In this document: positions 42,046 to 52,635 of the stretch, piece by piece
How the letters are laid out: every line of letters begins with the position of its first letter
Position numbering within the stretch: position 1 is the stretch's first letter
Source: Ruminiclostridium sufflavum DSM 19573
GTDB lineage: Bacteria > Bacillota > Clostridia > Acetivibrionales > DSM-1351
Assembly (NCBI RefSeq): GCF_003208175.1
Contig: NZ_QKMR01000012.1
Span: 1 to 64,000 of the forward strand
Direction of reading: 5' to 3'
Length of the DNA: 64,000 bases
Program-made: the position numbers and the translations under genes
Notes under the pieces: model-generated
What the model saw: only the letters and a program-made list of their open reading frames with translations
What the model was told of the DNA's origin: nothing
Databases searched by the model: none

Positions 42046-43518
42046 CTAATCACCATGCTTTGAATGCTTTTCAACCATATTTTGAAGACTCAGGCTGGCT
42101 TGGCTTATATCGTGTATAAAGGTATAAGTGCTTTCAATGCTTTCGTTTTGTTCTTCCATAGAAGCAAGCATTTCCTCGGTGGCGGCGGAGTGCTCTTCTG
42201 AAATTCCTGCCATACTGTCTGCTTTCTCGCTTATGTCTGCAATAATCGAAGTGGTGGTGTCAATCATTTGCAATTCATTGGCTATATAACCGTCTATTTC
42301 TTTAAAAGAGGATTGAATATTGAGAAAGCTCTCATTGACCTGATTAACAATTGCTTCGCCTTCTTTTACGGCAATGTCTCCGCTTTGCACCTTATCCAGA
42401 ACACCGGTTGTTCTGATATTTATCTGCCCGATAATTTGATTTATATGCTTTACGGTATTCGCACTCTGCTCCGCAAGCTTACGAACCTCGTCAGCCACCA
42501 CCGCAAAGCCCCTTCCTGACTCGCCGGCTCTTGCCGATTCAATTGCGGCATTAAGTGCCAGCAGATTGGTTTGCTCCGATATTGCGCTGATGCTTGAAAG
42601 AAAGCTGTCTATTTCGCCCATGTTCAGCCGAAGCTCACGGACTGTAATAACCGATTCATTAACAGCATTGCTGATAATTTGCATTTGTATTTCCATTCTT
42701 TTAATTCTTTCGGAGCTTTCCGCAACAACCCGGCTGGATTTCAAGGAGGTATTCCCTAACAGCTTAGAAAGCTCCTGAGTCTTTTTAACCTTTGTGTTGG
42801 CAGAATTCATCATCTGACTTATATGGCTTATATTCTCTGCTTGTTCGATAGTTCCCTTTGATATTTCCTGCACAGTGCTCTTAATTCCGCTGCTTGTTTC
42901 TTTAACCGTATGCAGATTAGCTTTACAGTTGGATATATCTAAATTTAAGGTTGCTGTATTTGATTTTATTGAAGCCAGTGTGTTTTTCAGCTCTGTCAGG
43001 GTATTTTTTGATTTTATGCTTTCATCGGCTAATATTTTTATAATTTTGCTTCCCCACTTTGTTATGAAAAACAATACCAGTATATTTAAATCAATAAAAA
43101 ACAGTGTTGAAAAATCCGCCCCGATTGTTTTAAACAAGGCTAAATCGGCAATGTAGCCTATATTCATAAAAAGGCCGCCTACTATAAAAAGCTTTTTGTT
43201 TAAATACAAGGCGGCAATACTGATTGGAAGAAATATTAAATAAACTGAACCGGATTTTAAAATAAGAAAGGTTATTGCAGCACACATGGACAGCGTTACA
43301 ACATATGCCGTTATAAGGCTGAAGGCCTTCCTATAAACGGATAAGCCCGCAAAAGCTGCTGCGAGTGAAAAGGTCACTGCAAGTACGATTAAATAAAGCT
43401 CTTTTGATAAAAAGGTGAAATAGAGAATAATTACAGCAAACAATAACAGAATACATGTCATTACCTTATTGACTTTTCTTAAATGCATTTGTATAATTTC
43501 CAATTCCAAAGCACTCAT
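42046..43518 (-). CDS. Methyl-accepting chemotaxis protein without an extracytoplasmic sensor domain
   Basis: A 490-residue receptor. The first 170 residues or so form five or six closely spaced hydrophobic helices joined by very short loops. A long coiled coil follows with no recognisable HAMP domain, and then the MCP signalling tip ([15 protein letters not shown], then [18 protein letters not shown], about residues 313-350). It should control CheA but must sense something within the membrane or cytoplasm. The start is ambiguous: GGAG touches the ATG at 43518, while TTG at 43509 has normal spacing. No other chemotaxis gene is adjacent. Confidence 0.9.
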   Translation of the reverse strand: MSALELEIIQMHLRKVNKVMTCILLLFAVIILYFTFLSKELYLIVLAVTFSLAAAFAGLSVYRKAFSLITAYVVTLSMCAAITFLILKSGSVYLIFLPISIAALYLNKKLFIVGGLFMNIGYIADLALFKTIGADFSTLFFIDLNILVLFFITKWGSKIIKILADESIKSKNTLTELKNTLASIKSNTATLNLDISNCKANLHTVKETSSGIKSTVQEISKGTIEQAENISHISQMMNSANTKVKKTQELSKLLGNTSLKSSRVVAESSERIKRMEIQMQIISNAVNESVITVRELRLNMGEIDSFLSSISAISEQTNLLALNAAIESARAGESGRGFAVVADEVRKLAEQSANTVKHINQIIGQINIRTTGVLDKVQSGDIAVKEGEAIVNQVNESFLNIQSSFKEIDGYIANELQMIDTTTSIIADISEKADSMAGISEEHSAATEEMLASMEEQNESIESTYTFIHDISQASLSLQNMVEKHSKHGD

Positions 43519-43860
43519 CTCCTAAATGGTATTTTGACTGACTAAAGTCAATGACTGACTAAAGTCAAGTACGGTTCAAGCCTCAGACCCAGACTGCCGC
43601 CCGGTATAATCTGTTCTTAATCCGATAGTGATTGACTTTCTGACTATATGTAGAAGTATTGTTTCATAAAAGAGCTGCTGTATAAAAAAAACATATTTAC
43701 ATAGTATCCTCTCTTATTCGATTAATTATAACAAAAAGCGACATAGATGTATATATAAAAGATTATATAAAAAAATAAAAATCTGTACTAAACATTAAAT
43801 AATTTGGGCAAGCTATTTATTGTTGTTCAGTATTTTCAGTTTTAAAAATCTTAATATAAA
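43519..43860. other. Divergent region between chemoreceptor and glucan synthase genes
   Basis: A 342-bp gap with palindromic repeat copy E at 43563-43644, preceded by two partial copies of its end (GACTGACTAAAGTCAATGAC). The rest is very A+T-rich. I see no strong promoter or ribosome site for the large gene downstream. Confidence 0.45.
43563..43644 (+). repeat. Intergenic palindromic repeat, copy E
   Basis: Begins AGTCAAGTACGGTTCAAGCC and ends CCGATAGTGATTGACTTTCTGAC (last part quoted from 43622-43644). Left end matches copy A and right end matches copy C. Just upstream the end sequence is duplicated (ACTAAAGTCAATGACTGACT). Confidence 0.7.
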
Positions 43861-46800
43861 ATGGTGAATACATATATGAATATATATTTATTTCTAATAA
43901 TATTTATGGCGGCAGCCTTGACCTGTTTAATAATATGGATTAAAAGATTACAGACCTTTGAGTTTCAGATAGAGGATGTTGTGCTTTCTGTTGACGAGCT
44001 TGAGAAGCATGCCGAAAATCTGGCAAAGGCTCAGGACACAGAAAAACGCAGGCATGCCATGAAAAGGATAACTAAAAGGATTGAGACAAAGTTTCAGGAT
44101 ATATTTTTAACATATAAAAGGTTCAACGAAGATACTTCAGCCGGATTTTCAGTTCCTCCGGCAGCAGAGTGGCTGCTTGATAATTTCTATATTATTGAGG
44201 AACAGAAAGGTCATATTGTAAGAGAGCTAAGTGAAATCAGGCAAGCGCTGCCGGTAATAAATGAGGGCATCTATACTGGCTTTCCGAGAATATACACAAT
44301 AGCCGTTGAGATTGTATCACATATTGACGGCAATGCAAGTGATAAAATTATAAAGGATTTTATAACCGCATATCAGAAATATAATTTTTTGTCTATACAA
44401 GAGCTATGGATGCTTACCTTGATGGTAAAGGCTGCTTTGATAGAAAAGCTGTGGGTTGTGTGCGAAAAAATGAATGCCACCCGTAATGATTGGTACAGAG
44501 CCGAGCAAATACTGGATATTGTCATTGATTGCAATAAAGCCGAGGACAGTTGTCAAACAGTTAATTCATATATTGAGGAATTGGATGACATAACTCCTGC
44601 TTTTGTTGAATACCTGATTAAAAAATTAAGAAAAAAGGGTTCTAAAACCCTTTGGATGATAAGCTGTATAGATAACCTGCTTGCTCAGAAAAGCACAACG
44701 ACGGACAGCTTTATTTCAATAGACCATTTGAATCAGGCGGTTACTCAAGTGTCAATAGGAAATGTGATAAATAGTCTCAGAGCCTTATCAGGTCTTGACA
44801 GCACAGTGCTTTTTGAAGAGCTGAGCGAGGTGGAGAGGATTTTAAAGCAGGACCCCTGCGAGGTATATTCCAAAATGGATTTCAATTCGAGAAACCTGTA
44901 CAGGAATACAATCGTAAAGCTGGCTGACAAATACGGGACTACGGAGATAAATGCTGCAAGAATCAGCCATGAATTTGCAAAGGAAGCCTTCGATGCAAAC
45001 GGCAAGGCAGCTCCGGCTGCTCATGTTGGATATTATCTTGTAGGGAAAGGGCAGAGAGCCCTTATTGATGCCTTGAATCTAAAATCAAAAAAGGAAATAA
45101 AGAATACAGAGATAAATAAAACCTATTCTGTAAACATATATATTTCAGCAATTGCAATACTTTCAGCTGTTATTGCCATTATTCCAATGCTATACAGCAT
45201 AAAAAGAGAGGCAGCTCCTGCTGCGGCAGTTATAATCCTTACAGCTGCGGTTGGCTTGATACCTGCCGGAGAAATAGTTATATCAATTGTCAACAGCCTG
45301 CTGGGGCGTCTGGTTAAGCCTGCGGTGCTTCCAAAGCTGGAACTGAAAAACGGTATACCTCAGGAGCTGTCTGCGATGGTAATAGTACCTACCCTTGTCC
45401 CCAATGTTAAAAGAACCCTTGATTTGATTAATAATTTAGAGGTTGCCTATTTAGCAAACAAATGCGGTAATATTTACTTCTCTTTAGTAGGGGATTTCAA
45501 GGACAGCGAAAAAGACAAATTGCCTGAGGATGCTGCAATTGTTGAAGCCGCTAAAAAAAGAGTTAATGAGCTTAACATAAAATATGCGGAAAACGGCAGG
45601 CCGATTTTCTTTTTCTTCTGCCGTGAAAGAAGGTTCAGCCAAAAGCAGAATAAATGGCTTGGCTGGGAAAGAAAAAGGGGAGCAATAATTGAGTTTAACA
45701 GAATGCTGCGAGGAGACAGCAGTACCAGCTATATCCATAACAGTATCGATATAAGTGACCTCCCTGATATCAAATATGTCATAACGCTGGATGCGGACAC
45801 GCAATTGCCGGTTGAAACGGCAAAGCAGCTGGTGGGTACGATTTCACACCCTTTGAACAGGGCGGTTTTTGATGAGGGAAGAGGCATTGTGACAGAAGGC
45901 TATGGAATACTTCAGCCTAGAGTGAATGTTGACATCCAGAGTGCGAATGTATCCTTTTTCACAAGGGTATTTGCAGGTCAGGGAGGCATAGATCCATATA
46001 CCACGACTGTTTCCGATGTATATCAGGATACCTTCGGAGAGGGTATTTTTACAGGGAAAGGGATTTATGAGGTCGATATCTTTCAAAAGGCATTGGACAA
46101 GGCCTTTCCTGAAAATACAATTCTCAGCCACGATTTGCTGGAGGGCAGCTATCTGAGAACAGGGCTTGTTACTGATATTGAGCTTATAGACGGGTATCCG
46201 TCCAAATATAACTCATACATGATGAGACTGCATAGATGGACAAGAGGGGATTGGCAGCTGCTGCACTGGATATTTGGAAAGGTTCCCATTAACAGGCTGT
46301 CAAAATGGAAGCTGTTTGACAACCTGAGAAGAAGTATGCTGTATCCGTCAATAATTATTATTCTGCTGCTGAGTATGGCATTTATTAAAAGCGGCGGAAT
46401 TGCCTTTATGTGTCTGTGCCTTGTTGCTTTATGCTCACCTGTTGTCAGCTATTTTGTACACTTGATTTTTGCAGGTGACTACAGAATTTATATTACAAAG
46501 AGAAGAGCCGTTGTTTTGGCAGGCTTTAAAGGAATACTTGTACAAATAGGCTTGCTGCTGACTTTTGCTCCATATCAGGCATTCCTTATGATAAATGCAG
46601 TTTCAAAAACTCTTGCAAGAGTACTCGTTACAAAAAAGGATCTTCTTGAATGGGTGACTGCGGCAGATATGGAATTGGCACTGAAAAATGATCCGGGCAG
46701 CTATTACAGGAGAATGTGGTTTTCACCTGTATTTGGAGCGACAGTTTTTATTCTTGGCTTGTTTATGCGGGCAGGATATATTTGGTTTGGACTTGCGGCT

Positions 46801-49800
46801 TTTATTATATGGGCCTTGGCGCCTTGGATTGCTTACAATATCAGTAAGCCGTCGGCCGGCAAAAGCGGTGATAATGGGCTTAGAATAAGCAGCTTGAAGG
46901 AATTCAGGCTGCTTGCAAGAAAAACATGGTGCTATTTTGATGAATTTGCAGGAAGGCATGAAAATTTTCTCCCAGCCGATAATTATCAGGTTGAGCCGTA
47001 TAAGGGAACAGCTCACAGGACTTCTCCCACAAATATAGGGCTGTTATTAGTGTCCAATCTGGCTGCAAGAGATATGGGCTATATAAATACTCTGGATTTG
47101 CTGGATAGAATAGAGAATACCATTAATACCGTGGAAAAATTGGAAAAGTGGAACGGACATCTTTATAATTGGTACAATACAGCAAGCTTTGAGATATTGC
47201 ACCCTAAATTTATTTCAACAGTTGACAGCGGAAATTTTGCGGGGTATCTGATGGTTCTGAAGGAGGGACTGGAGGAATACGGTCATAAACCTGTATATGA
47301 TGAGTCAGTGCCGGAAGGAATTATTGACTTATTAGAGCTGTGTAATTTTGAAATAGACAAGGATAAGCCATACTTTGACCTTGAGGGTATCAAAAATGTG
47401 GTTTGTGCAGACAGCGGTGCTAATTCAGCCGCAGATGCCAAAACCATGAATGTAAAAGGTGAGGCAGCCGGAACAGCAGGCAATGCAGGGGCAGGGGAAC
47501 AGGCAGGTATTGAACAAAGGATCAGGGCGCTTTTTCAAGTGGTTTCCGAAGCACTTAACGAGCTTGTGACCAGTCGTAAAACAGGCTATTGGGTTGGAAA
47601 ACTGGTGTGTCAGGTCGATATGTACCATGCAATGCTGGGAAAATACGGCGGAGAAATATTCGGCAATTTGGAAGGGATTCCTGATAAAAAACCCCGGCTG
47701 GACAGGCTTATAGGCAGAATTCAGGCATTGATAGATAATATGCAGTTTAAAGGCTTGTTTGATGAGGGAAGAGGTCTGTTTTCCATAGGCTTTAATGCGG
47801 AGGAGGGGCATACGGTCAAGTCCTATTATGATTTGTTTGCTTCCGAGGCAAGGCAGACCAGCCTGATTGCAATAGCAAAGGGCGAGATCGGAAAGCAGCA
47901 CTGGTTCAAGCTTGGAAGGAAGCTTGTGAATGTTGACGGGAGTACCGGCCTTGCATCATGGACGGGGACAATGTTTGAATACCTGATGCCAAGATTGCTT
48001 ATAAAGAGCTATTCAAATACACTGATAGAAAAAACCTATAAATTTGCGGTGAATGCCCAGATAAAATACGGCATGAGCAGAAACATACCGTGGGGTATAT
48101 CAGAATCCTGCTTTTATGCCTTTGATATTGCGCTGAATTATCAGTACAGGGCCTTCGGAGTGCCGGGATTAGGCTTGAAAAGAGGCTTGATAAATGATTT
48201 GGTTGTTGCGCCGTATGCAACAATAATGGCTATCGATATCGAACCGGCAGAGTGCGCAAAAAATATTGAAAGACTGAGGAGCTTGGGAGCGGAAGGTCAG
48301 TTCGGACTATATGAGGCAGTGGATTTCACTGAATCCAGGCTGAAGGACAGGCAGGAATGTGCTGTTGTAAAAAGTTATATGGTTCACCATCAGGGAATGA
48401 GTATGCTGGCCTTGGTAAATTTTTTCAAAAATAATATCATGCAGAAAAGATTCCATGTAAATCCTCAGATTGAATCTGTTGATGTATTATTGCAAGAGAA
48501 ATTCCCGGCGGGAGTGGTTATTTCGAAGGAGCACAAGGAACAGCCATTGTTTGCGGCGCATAAGCAGGCTGATAATGAGGAAATAGTTATAAGAAGCTAT
48601 AAAACTCCGGGAGTGATTCCAAACATGCATGTGCTCACTAACGGAAGCTACACTGCCGTTCTTACCGATAAGGGCTCGGGATACGGCAGATGCAATTCTA
48701 TGGCTGTATACAGATGGGTTAATGATTATATGCAAAGCAGCGGAGCCTTTATATATATCAGGAATGTAAATTCAAACGAGTACTGGTCAGTCTCCTATAG
48801 CCCGATAAACACGGAACCCGAGGCATACAAGGTTATTTTTGCACCCCATAAAGCCGAATATATCCGCAGGGAAGGAAACATTGAAACCAATACGGAGGTG
48901 CTGATAAGCACCGAGGATAATACAGAAATAAGAAAGGTGACTATTTTTAACCACAGCACCTCACAAAGAGTGGTTGAGCTGACAAGCTACATGGAAATCG
49001 TACTTTCACAGCCTGAGGCAGATGCCGCTCATCCTGCCTTCAGCAAGCTGTTTGTAAAGACTGAATATATTGATGAATATAACGGTCTTTTGGCTGTCAG
49101 GAGAAGAAGGGATGATGTTAAACAGACTGCTTGGGGATATCATACTGTTTCCGTTGACGGAAAGGTGCAGGGAAAGGTGGAGTATGAAACAAACCGCATG
49201 AACTTTACAGGAAGAAACAGGACTCTTGCCGCACCTGCGGCAATGGAGCCGGATCAGCCCTTGTCAAACTCTGCGGGCTCTGTATTGGATCCTGTTTTCA
49301 GTCTGAGAATCAGAGTTTGTATTGAGCCCGGAGCAAGTGCGGTAGTTAACTTCAGCATCGGTACCTGCGATACAAGGGAAAATGCAGTGTGCATGCTGGA
49401 AAAATACTGCGATACCCTGGCTGCCGAAAGAGTTGTTGAAATGGCATGGACCAGAAGTATCGTAGAAGCAGGTTTCCTTAATGTGAGTGCAGTTGATGAG
49501 AGAGCATACCTGAGATTGCTTCCCGGAATGCTGTATGGAATTGACAGAAGGGAGCAGTCGGAATATATTCAGAATAACACGCTCAGTCAGCCGGAGCTCT
49601 GGCCTTTAGGAATATCAGGCGATGTGCCGGTAGTATTAATAAAAATTCAGGACAGGGACAGCTTTGAAGAGGTACAGTGGGCTTTGAAGCTTCATGATTA
49701 CTATAGGCTCAAGGGGATAGTATTTGATCTGGTTATTTTGATTTCCGAGGAAGAGGCATATAACCGTCCAATATTTGAAATGGTCAATGATATGGCTGTT

Positions 49801-52635
49801 TCCGGCCGTTCATATGAGCATATTGACAGGAAGGGTGGTATTTTTATCAGAAGTGTCAGGCAGATGAAGCAGGAACAGCTTAATCTGCTGCTTGCCTGTG
49901 CAAGGCTGACAATTGATGCGGACAAAGGTATTGCCCATTTGCTGGATAAGGAAGAAATGCAGGCTTCTTTAATTGACTCTGAGGACAGAACTCACGATGA
50001 AATTTATGACAGGATATCAGGCAGGAATTTATATGAAAATACACAGGCCTTCCCACCGGCTGCAAAGCTTTCGGAAATGGAAAACAGCCGGCAGTCTGAG
50101 CCGGATAAAAAGCAGGAGGCCTTGCAGTCATTTGAGCCCGGCTCCGGTAAGGAGAAGAAAAGGGGAGAGTATATTGAAAATGATAATGAAGGCAACAGGG
50201 ATGCTATAGAGGATGATGAGTTTATTTCAAGCATAACTGAAAAATTGTTGTTTTTTAACGGCATAGGCGGTTTTTCAAATGACGGGAATGAATATGTAAT
50301 TTGTCTCAAACCGGGGCAAAATACTCCGGCACCATGGGTGAATATAATTGCAAATGATATATTCGGATTTATTTGCACTGAATCGGGGGGAGGCTACACA
50401 TGGCACAGGAACAGCAGTCAGAACAAGCTTACAGCATGGGTAAATGATCCTGTTCTGGATGTGCCGTCTGAGATAATATATTTCCGTGATACGGCAACGG
50501 ATAGGATATGGACCTGTACTCCTTCACCTGTAAGAGAGCGCCCACCGTATGTTATCAGACACGGGTTTGGATATACCTGCTATCTCCATAAGAGTCACGG
50601 ACTTGAGCAGGAGCAGCTTCAGTTCGCCGCAGCCCATAATCCGGTCAAAATAACAATTGTAAAGCTAAAAAATATTACCGAAAAAAAAATAACCTTGGAT
50701 ATTGCATATTATTTGAGGCCTGTATTGGGTGTTGAAGCCAGCCAGACTGCTCCGTATATTATTACAAGCTTTGATTCCGGAATAAAATCAATATTTGCCG
50801 AAAATGTATACAGCGCTGATTTCAGAGGTTTGACAGCATTTTTGTCCTGCTCTGAGGAAAATATAACCTATACGGGGCAGAGGCTTGAGTTTATTGGTGA
50901 GAGCATGGATTTGTCAGAGCCTTCGGGGATGAGAAACCCCTTGAATGGAAATGTGGGCGCAGGCTATGATCCCTGTGCCGTTACAAAAACATGCCTGAGC
51001 ATTTTGCCGGGAGAGCTTAAGCAGGTAGTTTTTCTGTTTGGACAGGAGAAAAAAGAAAATGCCGGGGAAATCATAAAAAAATACAGAAATATAAATTATG
51101 CTCAGGAGGAATTTAAGAGAGTCAGGGAAGATTGGAACCAAAGGCTTAAGCAGATACAGGTCAGCACTCCCGACACATCCTTCAATGTTTTGCTGAATGG
51201 ATGGCTGCAGTATCAGGTGCTGTCCTCGAGAATATTTGCAAGAACAGGCTTTTATCAGGCAGGAGGAGCAGTAGGCTTTCGTGATCAGCTGCAGGATGTG
51301 ATGTCGGTTGTATATACGCTGCCTGAGCTTACAAAAAATCAGATATTGCTTCACTGCAGGCATCAGTTTGTAGAAGGGGATGTGCAGCATTGGTGGCATG
51401 AACAGAAAGCAAACGGAATCAGAACAAGATATTCCGATGATTTGCTTTGGCTGCCCTATGTGACTTGTGATTATTTAAATGCCACAGGGGACTATAAAAT
51501 TTTAAATATCAGTGAAAGCTATTTGCAGTCTGAAGCTTTGAAGGAAAATGAGCATGAAAGATATGAAGTCCCTTCGGTATCTGAGATAAAGGGAACTGTA
51601 TATGAACACTGTATTAAGGCAGTTGATAAGAGTCTCGTTTTTGGAGCTCACGGTATTCCGTTGATGGGCGGAGGAGACTGGAATGACGGCATGAATCTTA
51701 TCGGAGCGCAGGGAAAGGGCGAAAGTGTCTGGCTGGGCTGGTTTTTGTATTGTGTACTTCAGAAGATAATCCCCGTATGCATTCATATGGGAGATGCCGA
51801 AAAAGCAAACCTGTATAAGACCCATGCGGCAAAAATAATAGAGGCAATTGAGAAGGAGGCTTGGGATGGAAGCTGGTACAGGAGGGCTTATTTTGATGAC
51901 GGCAATCCACTGGGCTCCATTTCCAATGATGAAGGGAAAATAGACTCCCTTTCACAATCATGGGCTGCAATATCGGCTGCCGCAAGGTCAAGCAGAGTGG
52001 AAGAGTCTATGAGTGCCCTTGAGAAGTACCTTATTGACAGAAAAAACGGTATAATAAAGCTGTTAACACCTCCCTTCTGTGACAGCGTTTTAAATCCCGG
52101 CTACATCAAGGGATATCTTCCCGGTGTGAGAGAAAACGGAGGACAATATACTCATGCGGCTACATGGGTAATATATGCATATTGCAGACTTGGAAACGGG
52201 GAACAGGCGTGGGAGCTTTACAATATGGTAAATCCGATAAACCATACAAGAACTGACATGGAGCGAATGAAATACAAGGTTGAGCCTTATGTCATGGCTG
52301 CTGACGTATATGCTGTTCATCCCAATGAGGGCAGAGGGGGCTGGACATGGTATACCGGTGCCGCAGGCTGGATGTACAGAATAGGAATAGAGCATATTCT
52401 GGGAATAAAAAAGCAGGGTAATTATTTGAAGCTTGCTCCATGCATTCCAAAAAAAATGAAGGAGTACTCAGTCAGGTATATATACGGTGAAGCGGTTTAT
52501 GATATCAGAATAATAAATTCCGATAATAAGAATACAGGTATAAGCCGGATAAAAATAGATGAAAGGACAGCAAAAACAGATACAATCGAGCTTATTGACG
52601 ATGGAAGAACCCACAGAATAGAAGTGTATATGTAG
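43861..52635 (+). CDS. Cyclic beta-1,2-glucan synthase-like protein (GT84 + glycoamylase-like + GH94)
   Basis: A 2924-residue membrane enzyme, close in size and order to Brucella/Agrobacterium cyclic glucan synthases. N-terminal membrane helix (5-27) and paired helices (about 425-490). A GT84 transferase region contains the metal-binding TLDADTQLP (Asp644, Asp646) and the RLHRWTRGDWQ motif (about 789-799). Membrane helices follow at about 825-980, a glycoamylase-like domain at about 1297-1460 (SWTGTMFEYLMP, PWGISESCFYAFD), then two GH94-type phosphorylase regions (about 1570-1880 and 2120-2920) with GGGDWNDGMN (catalytic Asp about 2609). Polar linkers at about 1185-1215 and 2070-2120 look like insertions. 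Product is likely a beta-1,2-glucan. The start lacks a clear ribosome site; ATG at 43876 is an alternative. Confidence 0.92.
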   Translation: MVNTYMNIYLFLIIFMAAALTCLIIWIKRLQTFEFQIEDVVLSVDELEKHAENLAKAQDTEKRRHAMKRITKRIETKFQDIFLTYKRFNEDTSAGFSVPPAAEWLLDNFYIIEEQKGHIVRELSEIRQALPVINEGIYTGFPRIYTIAVEIVSHIDGNASDKIIKDFITAYQKYNFLSIQELWMLTLMVKAALIEKLWVVCEKMNATRNDWYRAEQILDIVIDCNKAEDSCQTVNSYIEELDDITPAFVEYLIKKLRKKGSKTLWMISCIDNLLAQKSTTTDSFISIDHLNQAVTQVSIGNVINSLRALSGLDSTVLFEELSEVERILKQDPCEVYSKMDFNSRNLYRNTIVKLADKYGTTEINAARISHEFAKEAFDANGKAAPAAHVGYYLVGKGQRALIDALNLKSKKEIKNTEINKTYSVNIYISAIAILSAVIAIIPMLYSIKREAAPAAAVIILTAAVGLIPAGEIVISIVNSLLGRLVKPAVLPKLELKNGIPQELSAMVIVPTLVPNVKRTLDLINNLEVAYLANKCGNIYFSLVGDFKDSEKDKLPEDAAIVEAAKKRVNELNIKYAENGRPIFFFFCRERRFSQKQNKWLGWERKRGAIIEFNRMLRGDSSTSYIHNSIDISDLPDIKYVITLDADTQLPVETAKQLVGTISHPLNRAVFDEGRGIVTEGYGILQPRVNVDIQSANVSFFTRVFAGQGGIDPYTTTVSDVYQDTFGEGIFTGKGIYEVDIFQKALDKAFPENTILSHDLLEGSYLRTGLVTDIELIDGYPSKYNSYMMRLHRWTRGDWQLLHWIFGKVPINRLSKWKLFDNLRRSMLYPSIIIILLLSMAFIKSGGIAFMCLCLVALCSPVVSYFVHLIFAGDYRIYITKRRAVVLAGFKGILVQIGLLLTFAPYQAFLMINAVSKTLARVLVTKKDLLEWVTAADMELALKNDPGSYYRRMWFSPVFGATVFILGLFMRAGYIWFGLAAFIIWALAPWIAYNISKPSAGKSGDNGLRISSLKEFRLLARKTWCYFDEFAGRHENFLPADNYQVEPYKGTAHRTSPTNIGLLLVSNLAARDMGYINTLDLLDRIENTINTVEKLEKWNGHLYNWYNTASFEILHPKFISTVDSGNFAGYLMVLKEGLEEYGHKPVYDESVPEGIIDLLELCNFEIDKDKPYFDLEGIKNVVCADSGANSAADAKTMNVKGEAAGTAGNAGAGEQAGIEQRIRALFQVVSEALNELVTSRKTGYWVGKLVCQVDMYHAMLGKYGGEIFGNLEGIPDKKPRLDRLIGRIQALIDNMQFKGLFDEGRGLFSIGFNAEEGHTVKSYYDLFASEARQTSLIAIAKGEIGKQHWFKLGRKLVNVDGSTGLASWTGTMFEYLMPRLLIKSYSNTLIEKTYKFAVNAQIKYGMSRNIPWGISESCFYAFDIALNYQYRAFGVPGLGLKRGLINDLVVAPYATIMAIDIEPAECAKNIERLRSLGAEGQFGLYEAVDFTESRLKDRQECAVVKSYMVHHQGMSMLALVNFFKNNIMQKRFHVNPQIESVDVLLQEKFPAGVVISKEHKEQPLFAAHKQADNEEIVIRSYKTPGVIPNMHVLTNGSYTAVLTDKGSGYGRCNSMAVYRWVNDYMQSSGAFIYIRNVNSNEYWSVSYSPINTEPEAYKVIFAPHKAEYIRREGNIETNTEVLISTEDNTEIRKVTIFNHSTSQRVVELTSYMEIVLSQPEADAAHPAFSKLFVKTEYIDEYNGLLAVRRRRDDVKQTAWGYHTVSVDGKVQGKVEYETNRMNFTGRNRTLAAPAAMEPDQPLSNSAGSVLDPVFSLRIRVCIEPGASAVVNFSIGTCDTRENAVCMLEKYCDTLAAERVVEMAWTRSIVEAGFLNVSAVDERAYLRLLPGMLYGIDRREQSEYIQNNTLSQPELWPLGISGDVPVVLIKIQDRDSFEEVQWALKLHDYYRLKGIVFDLVILISEEEAYNRPIFEMVNDMAVSGRSYEHIDRKGGIFIRSVRQMKQEQLNLLLACARLTIDADKGIAHLLDKEEMQASLIDSEDRTHDEIYDRISGRNLYENTQAFPPAAKLSEMENSRQSEPDKKQEALQSFEPGSGKEKKRGEYIENDNEGNRDAIEDDEFISSITEKLLFFNGIGGFSNDGNEYVICLKPGQNTPAPWVNIIANDIFGFICTESGGGYTWHRNSSQNKLTAWVNDPVLDVPSEIIYFRDTATDRIWTCTPSPVRERPPYVIRHGFGYTCYLHKSHGLEQEQLQFAAAHNPVKITIVKLKNITEKKITLDIAYYLRPVLGVEASQTAPYIITSFDSGIKSIFAENVYSADFRGLTAFLSCSEENITYTGQRLEFIGESMDLSEPSGMRNPLNGNVGAGYDPCAVTKTCLSILPGELKQVVFLFGQEKKENAGEIIKKYRNINYAQEEFKRVREDWNQRLKQIQVSTPDTSFNVLLNGWLQYQVLSSRIFARTGFYQAGGAVGFRDQLQDVMSVVYTLPELTKNQILLHCRHQFVEGDVQHWWHEQKANGIRTRYSDDLLWLPYVTCDYLNATGDYKILNISESYLQSEALKENEHERYEVPSVSEIKGTVYEHCIKAVDKSLVFGAHGIPLMGGGDWNDGMNLIGAQGKGESVWLGWFLYCVLQKIIPVCIHMGDAEKANLYKTHAAKIIEAIEKEAWDGSWYRRAYFDDGNPLGSISNDEGKIDSLSQSWAAISAAARSSRVEESMSALEKYLIDRKNGIIKLLTPPFCDSVLNPGYIKGYLPGVRENGGQYTHAATWVIYAYCRLGNGEQAWELYNMVNPINHTRTDMERMKYKVEPYVMAADVYAVHPNEGRGGWTWYTGAAGWMYRIGIEHILGIKKQGNYLKLAPCIPKKMKEYSVRYIYGEAVYDIRIINSDNKNTGISRIKIDERTAKTDTIELIDDGRTHRIEVYM

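Noticed and set aside
49880-50378. Minus-strand frames inside the glucan synthase gene near the polar linker
   Set aside because: Shadow frames in a continuous plus-strand gene; no ribosome sites and no recognisable protein features.
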